Assembly (NCBI RefSeq): GCF_040869045.1
Contig: NW_027136908.1
Span: 682,001 to 746,000, forward strand
Reading direction: 5' to 3'
Length of the DNA: 64,000 nt
Source of the DNA: Eurosta solidaginis
Taxonomy: Eukaryota > Arthropoda > Insecta > Diptera > Tephritidae
Shown: piece after piece, positions 41,140-53,800 of the stretch
Layout: every line of letters starts with the position of its first letter
Position numbering within the stretch: the stretch's first letter is position 1
Notes under the pieces: generated by a model
Databases searched by the model: none
What the model was told of the DNA's origin: nothing
Seen by the model: only the letters and a program-made list of their open reading frames with translations
Position numbers and translations under genes: made by a program

Positions 41140-42720
41140 CAAAATCGATTCTATCTTGCTTGGTTCAATAGATATGGACACTTATCCCTTTTAGTCGGTT
41201 AACCCCACCCAGTATGACGTAGAAATTGAGCCGTTATCGATAGAACCTTGCATCGGCCTGCGGATTAATATACACATAAAAACCTACCATCTGCAAAAAT
41301 AAAATCGATTCTATTTTGCTTGGTTCAATAGATATGGACACTTATCCCTTTTAGTCGGTTAACCCCACCCAGTATGACGTAGAAATTGAACCGTTAGCGA
41401 TAGAACCATGGATCAGCTTGTGGATTAATATACACATAAAAACCTATCATCTGCAAAAAAAAAATCGATTCTATCTTGCTTGGTTCAATAGATATGGATA
41501 TTTATCCCTTTTAGTCGGTTAACCCCACCCACTTTGCGTAGAAATTGAACCGTTAACGATAGAAGCTTAGGTCAGCCTGTGGATTAATATACACATAAAA
41601 ACCTACCATCTGCAAAAACAAAATCGTTTCTATCTTGCTTGGTTCAATAGATATGGATACTTATCCCTTTTAGTCGGTTAACCCCACCCACTTTGACGTA
41701 GAAATTGAAACGTTAACAATAGAAGCTTAGGTCAGCTTGTGGATTAATATACACATAAAAACCTACCACCTGCAAAAATAAAATCGATTCTATCTTGCTT
41801 GGTTCAATAGATATGGACACTTATCCCTTTTAGTCGGTTAACCCCACCCACTTTGACGTAGAAATTGAACCGTTAACGATAGAAGTTTAGGTCAGCTTGT
41901 GGATTAATATACACATAAAAACCTACCACCTGCAAAAATAAAATCGATTCTATCTTGCTTGGTTCAATAGATATGGACACTTATCCCTTTTAGTCGGTTA
42001 ACCCCACCCACTTTGACGTAGAAATTGAACCGTTAACGATAGAAGTTTAGGTCAGCTTGTGGATTAATATACACATAAAAACCTACCACCTGCAAAAATA
42101 AAATCGATTCTATCTTGCTTGTTTCAATAGATATGGATACTTATCCCTTTTAATCGGTTAACCCCACCCACTTTGCGTAGAAATTGAACCGTTAACGATA
42201 GAAGCTTAGGTCAGCTTGTGGATTAATATACACATAAAAACCTACCATCTGCAAAAACAAAATCGATTCTATCTTGCTTGGTTCAATAGATATGGATACT
42301 TATCCCTTTTAGTCGGTTAACCCCACCCACTTTGACGTAGAAATTGAACCGTTAACGATAGAAGTTTAGGTCAGCTTGTGGATTAATATACACATAAAAA
42401 CCTACCACCTGCAAAAATAAAATCGATTCTATCTTGCTTGGTTCAATAGATATGGACACTTATCCCTTTTAGTCGGTTAACCCCACCCACTTTGACGTAG
42501 AAATTGAACCGTTAACGATAGAAGTTTAGGTCAGCTTGTGGATTAATATACACATAAAAACCTACCACCTGCAAAAATAAAATCGATTCTATCTTGCTTG
42601 GTTCAATAGATATGGACACTTATCCCTTTTAGTCGGTTAACCCCACCCACTTTGCGTAGAAATTGAACCGTTAACGATAGAAGCTTAGGTCAGCCTGTGG
42701 ATTAATATACACATAAAAAC
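41140..42720 (+). repeat. Scrambled zone of small tandem duplications
   Basis: The 3,019-bp register is lost at 41,140. The dimer at about 40,820-41,139 is repeated at 41,140-41,459 (offset 320). After 41,760 the 'gttaacaatag' monomer runs directly into the 'accacctgc' form instead of its normal partner. 'gaagtttagg' monomers are then reiterated near 41,885, 42,045, 42,363 and 42,523. Irregular joins appear at about 42,121 ('cttgtttcaatag' to 'ttttaatcgg') and about 42,650 (to 'tttgcgtag'). Normal order resumes with the chimeric monomer at 42,761. Confidence 0.8.
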
Positions 42721-44810
42721 CTACCATCTGCAAAAATAAAATCGATTCTATTTTGCTTGGTACAATAGATATGTATACTTATCCCTTTTAGTCGGTTAAC
42801 CCCACCCAGTATGACGTAGAAATTGAGCCGTTATCGATAGAACCTTGGATCGGCTTGCGGATTAATATACACATAAAAACCTATCATCTGCAAAAACAAA
42901 ATCGATTCTATCTTGCTTGGTTCAATATATATGGATACTTATCCCTTTTAGTCGGTTAACCCCACCCACTTTGACGTGGAAATTGAACCGTTAATGATAG
43001 AACCTTGGATCAGCTTGTGGATTAATATACACATAAAAACCTACCATCTGCAAAAACAAAATCGATTCTATCTTGCTTGGTTCAATAGATATGGATACTT
43101 ATCCCTTTTAATCGGTTAACCCCACCCACTTTGCGTAGAAATTGAACCGTTAACGATAGAAGCTTAGGTCAGCTTGTGGATTAATATACACATAAAAACC
43201 TACCATCTGCAAAAACAAAATCGATTCTATCTTGCTTGGTTCAATAGATATGGATACTTATCCCTTTTAGTCGGTTAACCCCACCCACTTTGACGTAGAA
43301 ATTGAACCGTTAACGATAGAAGTTTAGGTCAGCTTGTGGATTAATATACACATAAAAACCTACCACCTGCAAAAATAAAATCGATTCTATCTTGCTTGGT
43401 TCAATAGATATGGACACTTATCCCTTTTAGTCGGTTAACCCCACCCACTTTGACGTAGAAATTGAACCGTTAACGATAGAAGTTTAGGTCAGCTTGTGGA
43501 TTAATATACACATAAAAACCTACCACCTGCAAAAATAAAATCGATTCTATCTTGCTTGTTTCAATAGATATGGACACTTATCCCTTTTAGTCGGTTAACC
43601 CCACCCAGTATGACGTAGAAATTGAGCCGTTATCGATAGAACCTTGGATCGGCTTGCGGATTAATATACACATAAAAACCTATCATCTGCAAAAACAAAA
43701 TCGGTTTTATCTTGTTTGGTTCAATAGATATGGATACTTATCCCTTTTAGTCGGTTAACCACAACCATTTTGACGTAGAAATTGAACCGTTAACGATATT
43801 ACCTTGGATCAGCTTTTGGATTAATATACACATAAAAACCTACCATCTTCAAAAACAAAATCGAATCTACCTTGTTTGGTTCAATAGATATGGACACTTA
43901 TCCCTTTTAGTCGGTTAACCCCACCCAGTATGACGTAGAAATTAAACCGTTAACGATAGAACCTTGTATCAGCTTGTGGATTAATATACACATAAAAACC
44001 TACCATCTGCAAAAAAAAAATCGATTCTATCTTGCTTGGTTCAATAGATATGGACACTTATCCCTTTTAGTCGGTTAACCTCATCCACTTTGACGTAGAA
44101 ATTAAACCGTTAACGATATAATCTTGGGTCAGCTTGCGGATTAATGTACACATAAAAACCTATCATCTGCAAAAACAAAATCGATTCTATCTTGCACTTA
44201 TCCCTTTTAGTCGGTTAACCCAACCCAGTATGACGTAGAAATTGAGCCGTTATCGATAGAACCTTGGATCGGCTTGCGGATTAATATACACATAAAAACC
44301 TATCATCTGCAAAAACAAAATCGATTCTATCTTGCTTGGTTCAATATATATGGACACTTATCCCTTTTAGTCGGTTAACCCCACCCAGTATGACGTAGAA
44401 ATTAAACCGTTAGCGATAGAACCTTGATTCAGCTTGTGGATTAATCTACACATAAAAACCTACCATCTGCAAAAAAAAAGCGAATCTATCTTGTTTGGTT
44501 CAATAGATATGGACACTTATCCCTTTTAGTCAGTTAACCCCACCCACTTTGACGTAGAAATTGAACCGTTAACGATAGAAGCTTAGGTCAGCCTGTGGAT
44601 TAATATACACATAAAAACCTACCATCTGCAAAAACAAAATCGTTTCTATCTTGCTTGGTTCAATAGATATGGATACTTATCCCTTTTAGTCGGTTAACCC
44701 CACCCACTTTGACGTAGAAATTGAACCGTTAACGATAGAAGTTTAGGTCAGCTTGTGGATTAATATACACATAAAAACCTACCACCTGCAAAAATAAAAT
44801 CGATTCTATC
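42721..44810 (+). repeat. Displaced copy of the 3,019-bp unit (offset 4,296)
   Basis: This matches about 38,425-40,514 at an offset of 4,296 bp. The anchors are the chimeric monomer (38,465/42,761), 'gttttatctt' (39,408/43,704) and the 20-bp deletion junction (39,899/44,195). One small difference is the A-tract near 39,715, which begins 'ctgcgaaaa' there and 'ctgcaaaaa' here. Confidence 0.85.
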
Positions 44811-45120
44811 TTGCTTGGTTCAATATATATGGACACTTATCCCTTTTAGTCGGTTAACCCCACCCAGTATGACGTAGAAATTAAACCGTTAGCGATAGAA
44901 CCTTGATTCAGCTTGTGGATTAATCTACACATAAAAACCTACCATCTGCAAAAACAAAATCGTTTCTATCTTGCTTGGTTCAATAGATATGGATACTTAT
45001 CCCTTTTAGTCGGTTAACCCCACCCACTTTGACGTAGAAATTGAACCGTTAACGATAGAAGTTTAGGTCAGCTTGTGGATTAATATACACATAAAAACCT
45101 ACCACCTGCAAAAATAAAAT
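44811..45120 (+). repeat. Two-monomer chimeric insertion
   Basis: The sequence steps back and repeats the 'caatatatatgg' / 'ccttgattcag' / 'taatctacac' monomer seen at about 44,335-44,450. It then joins that monomer directly to 'aaaacaaaatcgtttc' of the next-but-one monomer, without the pure A-tract monomer that normally lies between. It is a local unequal-exchange product that lengthens this copy relative to 42,721-44,810. Confidence 0.75.
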
Positions 45121-46640
45121 CGATTCTATCTTGCTTGTTTCAATAGATATGGACACTTATCCCTTTTAGTCGGTTAACCCCACCCAGTATGACGTAGAAA
45201 TTAAACCGTTAGCGATAGAACCTTGTATCAGCTTGCGGATTAATATACACATAAAAACCTACCATCTGCAAAAAAAAAAATCGATTCTATCTTGCTTGGT
45301 TCAATAGATATGGACACTTATCCCTTTTATCCGGTTAACCCCATCCACTTTGACGTAGAAATTAAACCGTTAGCGATAGAACCTTGGGTCAGCTTGCGGA
45401 TTAATATACACATAAAAACCTATCATCTGCAAAAACAAAATCGATTCTGTCTTGCTTGGTTCAATAGATATGGACACTTATCCCTTTTAGTCGGTTAACC
45501 CCACCCAGTATGACGTAGAAATTGAGCCGTTATCGATAGAACCTTGCATCGGCCTGCGGATTAATATACACATAAAAACCTACCATCTGCAAAAATAAAA
45601 TCGATTCTATTTTGCTTGGTTCAATAGATATGGACACTTATCCCTTTTAGTCGGTTAACCCCACCCAGTATGACGTAGAAATTGAACCGTTAGCGATAGA
45701 ACCATGGATCAGCTTGTGGATTAATATACACATAAAAACCTATCATCTGCAAAAAAAAAATCGATTCTATCTTGCTTGGTTCAATAGATATGGATATTTA
45801 TCCCTTTTAGTCGGTTAACCCCACCCACTTTGCGTAGAAATTGAACCGTTAACGATAGAAGCTTAGGTCAGCCTGTGGATTAATATACACATAAAAACCT
45901 ACCATCTGCAAAAACAAAATCGTTTCTATCTTGCTTGGTTCAATAGATATGGATACTTATCCCTTTTAGTCGGTTAACCCCACCCACTTTGACGTAGAAA
46001 TTGAAACGTTAACAATAGAAGCTTAGGTCAGCTTGTGGATTAATATACACATAAAAAACTACCATCTGCAAAAATAAAATCGATTCTATTTTGCTTGGTA
46101 CAATAGATATGTATACTTATCCCTTTTAGTCGGTTAACCCCACCCAGTATGACGTAGAAATTGAGCCGTTATCGATAGAACCTTGGATCGGCTTGCGGAT
46201 TAATATACACATAAAAACCTATCATCTGCAAAAACAAAATCGATTCTATCTTGCTTGGTTCAATATATATGGATACTTATCCCTTTTAGTCGGTTAACCC
46301 CACCCACTTTGACGTGGAAATTGAACCGTTAATGATAGAACCTTGGATCAGCTTGTGGATTAATATACACATAAAAACCTACCATCTGCAAAAACAAAAT
46401 CGATTCTATCTTGCTTGGTTCAATAGATATGGATACTTATCCCTTTTAATCGGTTAACCCCACCCACTTTGCGTAGAAATTGAACCGTTAACGATAGAAG
46501 CTTAGGTCAGCTTGTGGATTAATATACACATAAAAACCTACCATCTGCAAAAACAAAATCGATTCTATCTTGCTTGGTTCAATAGATATGGATACTTATC
46601 CCTTTTAGTCGGTTAACCCCACCCACTTTGACGTAGAAAT
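45121..46640 (+). repeat. Continuation of block-B-type order
   Basis: This follows 37,487 to about 39,010 in order ('ttttatccgg' monomer, 'catcggcctgc' monomer, 'gaaccatgg' monomer, chimeric monomer at 46,099). Private changes include 'cgttagcg' at 45,369 and 'attctgtcttgc' at 45,443. Near 46,650 the expected 'gaagtttagg' is replaced by 'gaagcttagg', and the order switches to block A. Confidence 0.8.
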
Positions 46641-48280
46641 TGAACCGTTAACGATAGAAGCTTAGGTCAGCTTGTGGATTAATATACACATAAAAACCTA
46701 CCATCTGCAAAAATAAAATCGATTCTATTTTGCTTGGTTCAATAGATATGTATACTTATCCTTTTTAGTCGGTTAACCCCACCCACTATAACGTAGAAAT
46801 TGAACCGTTAACGATAGAAGCTTAGGTCAGCTTGTGGATTAATATACACATAAAAACCTACCATCTGCAAAAACAAAATCGATTCTATCTTGCTCGGTTC
46901 AATAGATATGGATACTTATCCCTTTTAGTCGGTTAACCCCACCCACTTTGACGTAGAAATTGAACCGTTAACGATAGAAGCTTAGGTCAGCTTGTGGATT
47001 AATATACACATAAAAACCTACCATCTGCAAAAATAAAATCGATTCTATTTTGCTTGGTTCAATAGATATGTATACTTATCCTTTTTAGTCGGTTAACCCC
47101 ACCCACTATAACGTAGAAATTGAACCGTTAACGATAGAAGCTTAGGTCAGCTTGTGGATTAATATACACATAAAAACCTACCATCTGCAAAAACAAAATC
47201 GATTCTATCTTGCTCGGTTCAATAGATATGGATACTTATCCCTTTTAGTCGGTTAACCCCACCCACTTTGACGTAGAAATTGAACCGTTAACGATAGAAG
47301 CTTAGGTCAGCTTGTGGATTAATATGCACATAAAAACCTACCATCTGCAAAAACAAAATCGTTTCTATCTTGCTTGGTTCAATAGATATGGATACTTATC
47401 CCTTTTAGTCGGTTAACCCCACCCACTTTGACGTAGAAATTGAACCGTTAACGATAGAAGCTTAGGTCAGCTTGTGGATTAATATACACATAAAAACCTA
47501 CCATCTGCAAAAATAAAATCGATTATATTTTGCTTGGTTCAATAGATATGGATACTTGTCCCTTTTAGTCGGTTAACCCCACCCACTTTGACGTAGAAAT
47601 TGAACCGTTAATGATAGAACTTTGGATCAGCTTGTGGATTAATATACACATAAAAACCTACCATCTGCAAAAAAAAAAATCGATTCTATCTTGCTTGGTT
47701 CAATAGATATGGACACTTATCCCTTTTAGTGGGTTAACCCCATCCACTTTGACGTAGAAATTAAACCGTTAACGATAGATCCTTGGATCAGCTTGCGGAT
47801 TAATATACACATAAAAACCTATCATCTGCAAAAACAAAGTCGATTCTACCTTGCTTGGTTCAATAGATATGGACACTTATCCCTTTTAGTCGGTTAACCC
47901 CACCCAGTATGACGTAGAAATTGAGCCGTTATCGATAGAACCTTGGATCGGCTTGCGGATTAATATACACATAAAAACCTATCATCTGCAAAAACAAAAT
48001 CGGTTTTATCTTGTTTGGTTCAATAGATATGGATACTTATCCCTTTTAGTCGGTTAACCACAACCATTTTGACGTAGAAATTGAACCGTTAACGATATTA
48101 CCTTGGATCAGCTTTTGGATTAATATACACATAAAAACCTACCATCTTCAAAAACAAAATCGAATCTACCTTGTTTGGTTCAATAGATATGGACACTTAT
48201 CCCTTTTAGTCGGTTAACCCCACCCAGTATGACGTAGAAATTAAACCGTTAACGATAGAACCTTGTATCAGCTTGTGGAT
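46641..48280 (+). repeat. Block-A-like stretch with a 320-bp dimer duplication
   Basis: The dimer carrying 'atgtatac…actataacg' and 'tgctcggttc' occurs twice, with 'tgctcggttc' at 46,891 and 47,211 (offset 320). From about 47,341 the order follows 5,571-6,510 at offset 41,770, then 41,771 after one extra A. It includes 'aatatgcaca' at 47,321, 'acttgtccc', 'aacaaagtcg' and 'gatattacc' forms. Confidence 0.78.
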
Positions 48281-50180
48281 TAATCTACACATAAAAACCT
48301 ACCATCTGCAAAAAAAAAAGCGAATCTATCTTGTTTGGTTCAATAGATATGGACACTTATCCCTTTTAGTCAGTTAACCCCACCCACTTTGACGTAGAAA
48401 TTGAACCGTTAACGATAGAAGCTTAGGTCAGCCTGTGGATTAATACACACATAAAAACCTACCATCTGCAAAAACAAAATCGTTTCTATCTTGCTTGGTT
48501 CAATAGATATGGATACTTATCCCTTTTAGTCGGTTAACCCCACCCACTTTGACGTAGAAATTGAACCGTTAACGATAGAAGTTTAGGTCAGCTTGTGGAT
48601 TAATATACACATAAAAACCTACCACCTGCAAAAATAAAATCGATTCTATCTTGCTTGTTTCAATAGATATGGACACTTATCCCTTTTAGTCGGTTAACCC
48701 CACCCAGTATGACGTAGAAATTAAACCGTTAGCGATAGAACCTTGTATCAGCTTGCGAATTAATATACACATAAAAACCTACCATCTGCAAAAAAAAAAA
48801 TCGATTCTATCTTGCTTGGTTCAATAGATATGGACACTTATCCCTTTTATCCGGTTAACCCCATCCACTTTGACGTAGAAATTAAACCGTTAACGATAGA
48901 ACCTTGGGTCAGCTTGCGGATTAATATACACATAAAAACCTATCATCTGCAAAAACAAAATCGATTCTATCTTGCTTGGTTCAATAGATATGGACACTTA
49001 TCCCTTTTAGTCGGTTAACCCCACCCAGTATGACGTAGAAATTGAGCCGTTATCGATAGAACCTTGCATCGGCCTGCGGATTAATATACACATAAAAACC
49101 TACCATCTGCAAAAATAAAATCGATTCTATTTTGCTTGGTTCAATAGATATGGACACTTATCCCTTTTAGTCGGTTAACCCCACCCAGTATGACGTAGAA
49201 ATTGAACCGTTAGCGATAGAACCATGGATCAGCTTGTGGATTAATATACACATAAAAACCTATCATCTGCAAAAAAAAAATCGATTCTATCTTGCTTGGT
49301 TCAATAGATATGGATACTTATCCCTTTTAGTCGGTTAACCCCACCCACTTTGCGTAGAAATTGAACCGTTAACGATAGAAGCTTAGGTCAGCCTGTGGAT
49401 TAATATACACATAAAAACCTACCATCTGCAAAAACAAAATCGTTTCTATCTTGCTTGGTTCAATAGATATGGATACTTATCCCTTTTAGTCGGTTAACCC
49501 CACCCACTTTGACGTAGAAATTGAAACGTTAACAATAGAAGCTTAGGTCAGCTTGTGGATTAATATACACATAAAAACCTACCATCTGCAAAAATAAAAT
49601 CGATTCTATTTTGCTTGGTACAATAGATATGTATACTTATCCCTTTTAGTCGGTTAACCCCACCCAGTATGACGTAGAAATTGAGCCGTTATCGATAGAA
49701 CCTTGGATCGGCTTGCGGATTAATATACACATAAAAACCTATCATCTGCAAAAACAAAATCGATTCTATCTTGCTTGGTTCAATATATATGGATACTTAT
49801 CCCTTTTAGTCGGTTAACCCCACCCACTTTGACGTGGAAATTGAACCGTTAATGATAGAACCTTGGGTCAGCTTGTGGATTAATATACACATAAAAACCT
49901 ACCATCTGCAAAAACAAAATCGATTCTATCTTGCTTGGTTCAATAGATATGGATACTTATCCCTTTTAATCGGTTAACCCCACCCACTTTGCGTAGAAAT
50001 TGAACCGTTAACGATAGAAGCTTAGGTCAGCTTGTGGATTAATATACACATAAAAACCTACCATCTGCAAAAACAAAATCGATTCTATCTTGCTTGGTTC
50101 AATAGATATGGATACTTATCCCTTTTAGTCGGTTAACCCCACCCACTTTGACGTAGAAATTGAACCGTTAACGATAGAAG
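48281..50180 (+). repeat. Block-B-like stretch after a deletion junction
   Basis: At about 48,281 the 'ccttgtatcag' monomer continues with 'taatctacac', skipping the roughly three monomers (including the 20-bp-deleted one) that normally intervene. From there the order follows about 6,990-8,870 at offset 41,311, with the chimeric monomer at 49,619. At 49,311 it reads 'ggatacttatcc' where the other B copies have 'ggatatttatcc'. Confidence 0.78.
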
Positions 50181-51715
50181 CTTAGGTCAGCTTGTGGATT
50201 AATATACACATAAAAACCTACCATCTGCAAAAATAAAATCGATTCTATTTTGCTTGGTTCAATAGATATGTATACTTATCCTTTTTAGTCGGTTAACCCC
50301 ACCCACTATAACGTAGAAATTGAACCGTTAACGATAGAAGCTTAGGTCAGCTTGTGGATTAATATACACATAAAAACCTACCATCTGCAAAAACAAAATC
50401 GATTCTATCTTGCTCGGTTCAATAGATATGGATACTTATCCCTTTTAGTCGGTTAACCCCACCCACTTTAACGTAGAAATTGAACCGTTAACGATAGAAG
50501 CTTAGGTCAGCTTGTGGATTAATATACACATAAAAACCTACCATCTGCAAAAATAAAATCGATTCTATTTTGCTTGGTTCAATAGATATGGATACTTATC
50601 CCTTTTAGTCGGTTAACCCCACCCACTTTGACGTAGAAATTGAACCGTTAACGATAGAAGCTTAGGTCAGCTTGTGGATTAATATACACATAAAAACCTA
50701 CCATCTGCAAAAATAAAATCGATTCTATCTTGCTTGGTTCAATAGATATGGACACTTATCCCTTTTAGTCGGTTAACCCCACCCAGTATGACATAGAAAT
50801 TGAACCGTTAGCGATAGAACCTTGGATCAGCTTGTGGATTAATATACACATAAAAACCTATCATCTGCAAAAAAAAAATCGATTCTATCTTGCTTGGTTC
50901 AATAGATATGGATACTTATCCCTTTTAGTCGGTTAACCCCACCCACTTTGCGTAGAAATTGAACCGTTAACGAAAGAAGCTTAGGTCAGCCTGTGGATTA
51001 ATATACACATAAAAACCTACCTCTGCAAAAACAAAATCGTTTCTATCTTGCTTGGTTCAATAGATATGGATACTTATCCCTTTTAGTCGGTTAACCCCAC
51101 CCACTTTGACGTAGAAATTGAACCGTTAACGATAGAAGCTTAGGTCAGCTTGTGGATTAATATACACATAAAAACCTACCATCTGCAAAAATAAAATCGA
51201 TTCTATTTTGCTTTGTTCAATAGATATGGATACTTATCCCTTTTAGTCGGTTAACCCCACCCACTTTGACGTAGAAATTGAACCGTTAATGATAGAACCT
51301 TGGATCAGCTTGTGGATTAATATACACATAAAAACCTACCATCTGCAAAAAAAAAAAATCGATTCTATCTTGCTTGGTTCAATAGATATGGACACTTATC
51401 CCTTTTAGTGGGTTAACCCCATCCACTTTGACGTAGAAATTAAACCGTTAACGATAGATCCTTGGATCAGCTTGCGGATTAATATACTCATAAAAACCTA
51501 TCATCTGCAAAAACAAAATCGATTCTATCTTGCTTGGTTAAATAGATATGGACACTTATCCCTTTTAGTCGGTTAACCCCACCCAGTATGATGTAGAAAT
51601 TGAGCCGTTATCGATAGAACCTTGGATCGGCTTGCGGATTAATATACACATAAAAACCTATCATCTGCAAAAACAAAATCGGTTCTATCTTGTTTGGTTC
51701 AATAGATATGGACAC
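50181..51715 (+). repeat. Block-A-like stretch (similar to about 1,210-3,050)
   Basis: The 'ctcggttc' monomer aligns 1,440 with 50,413 (offset 48,973), followed by the 'gacatag' and 'acgaaagaagc' monomers in the same order. A 2-bp deletion gives 'acctacctctgc' near 51,017. Later monomers are shuffled relative to 2,400-2,900: a 'gatagatcc' form is joined to 'aatatactcata'. At about 51,715 it jumps to the order found at 6,740. Confidence 0.75.
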
Positions 51716-53800
51716 TTATCCCTTTTAGTCGGTTAACCCAACCCAGTATGACGTAGAAATTGAGCCGTTATCGATAGAACCTTGGATCGGCTTGCGGATT
51801 AATATACACATAAAAACCTATCATATGCAAAAACAAAATCGATTCTATCTTGCTTGGTTCAATATATATGGACACTTATCCCTTTTAGTCGGTTAACCCC
51901 ACCCAGTATGACGTAGAAATTAAACCGTTAGCGATAGAACCTTGATTCAGCTTGTGGATTAATCTACACATAAAAACCTACCATCTGCAAAAAAAAAGCG
52001 AATCTATCTTGTTTGGTTCAACAGATATGGACACTTATCCCTTTTAGTCAGTTAACCCCACCCACTTTGACGTAGAAATTGAACCGTTAACGATAGAAGC
52101 TTAGGTCAGCCTGTGGATTAATATACACATAAAAACCTACCATCTGCAAAAACAAAATCGTTTCTATCTTGCTTGGTTCAATAGATATGGATACTTATCC
52201 CTTTTAGTCGGTTAACCCCACCCACTTTGACGTAGAAATTGAACCGTTAACGATAGAAGTTTAGGTCAGCTTGTGGATTAATATACACATAAAAACCTAC
52301 CACCTGCAAAAATAAAATCGATTCTATCTTGCTTGTTTCAATAGATATGGACACTTATCCCTTTTAGTCGGTTAACCCCACCCAGTATGACGTAGAAATT
52401 AAACCGTTAGCGATAGAACCTTGTATCAGCTTGTGGATTAATATACACATAAAAACCTACCATCTGCAAAAAAAAAATCGATTCTATCTTGCTTGGTTCA
52501 ATAGATATGGACACTTATCCCTTTTATCCGGTTAACCCCATCCACTTTGACGTAGAAATTAAACCGTTAACGATAGAACCTTGGGTCAGCTTGCGGATTA
52601 ATATACACATAAAAACCTATCATCTGCAAAAACAAAATCGATTCTATCTTGCTTGGTTCAATAGATATGGACACTTATCCCTTTTAGTCGGTTAACCCCA
52701 CCCAGTATGACGTAGAAATTGAGCCGTTATCGATAGAACCTTGCATCGGCCTGCGGATTAATATACACATAAAAACCTACCATCTGCAAAAATAAAATCG
52801 ATTCTATTTTGCTTGGTTCAATAGATATGGACACTTATCCCTTTTAGTCGGTTAACCCCACCCAGTATGACGTAGAAATTGAACCGTTAGCGATAGAACC
52901 ATGGATCAGCTTGTGGATTAATATACACATAAAAGCCTATCATCTGCAAAAAAAAAATCGATTCTATCTTGCTTGGTTCAATAGATATGGATACTTATCC
53001 CTTTTAGTCGGTTAACCCCACCCACTTTGCGTAGAAATTGAACTGTTAACGATAGAAGCTTAGGTCAGCCTGTGGATTAATATACACATAAAAACCTACC
53101 ATCTGCAAAAACAAAATCGTTTCTATCTTGCTTAGTTCAATAGATATGGATACTTATCCCTTTTAGTCGGTTAACCCCACCCACTTTGACGTAGAAATTG
53201 AAACGTTAACAATAGAAGCTTAGGTCAGCTTGTGGATTAACATACACATAAAAACCTACCATCTGCAAAAATAAAATCGATTCTATTTTGCTTGGTACAA
53301 TAGATATGTATACTTATCCCTTTTAGTCGGTTAACCCCACCCAGTATGACGTAGAAATTGAGCCGTTATCGATAGAACCTTGGATCGGCTTGCGGATTAA
53401 TATACACATAAAAACCTATCATCTGCAAAAACAAAATCGATTCTATCTTGCTTGGTTCAATATATATGGATACTTATCCCTTTTAGTCGGTTAACCCCAC
53501 CCACTTTGACGTAGAAATTGAACCGTTAATGATAAAACCTTGGATCAGCTTGTGGATTAATATACACATAAAAACCTACCATCTGCAAAAACAAAATCGA
53601 TTCTATCTTGCTTGGTTCAATAGATATGGATACTTATCCCTTTTAATCGGTTAACCCCACCCACTTTGCGTAGAAATTGAACCGTTAACGATAGAAGCTT
53701 AGGTCAGCTTGTGGATTAATATACACATAAAAACCTACCATCCATCTGCAAAAACAAAATCGATTCTATCTTGCTTGGTTCAATAGATATGGATACTTAT
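51716..53800 (+). repeat. Block-A-end plus block-B-like stretch
   Basis: The order follows about 6,740-8,800 at offset 44,988, with the chimeric monomer at 53,296. Local changes include 'ttcaacagat' (about 52,018), 'cttagttc' (53,142), 'aacatacac' (53,239) and 'gataaaacc' (53,531). Near 53,740 a 4-bp tandem duplication makes 'accatccatctgc'. Confidence 0.78.
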
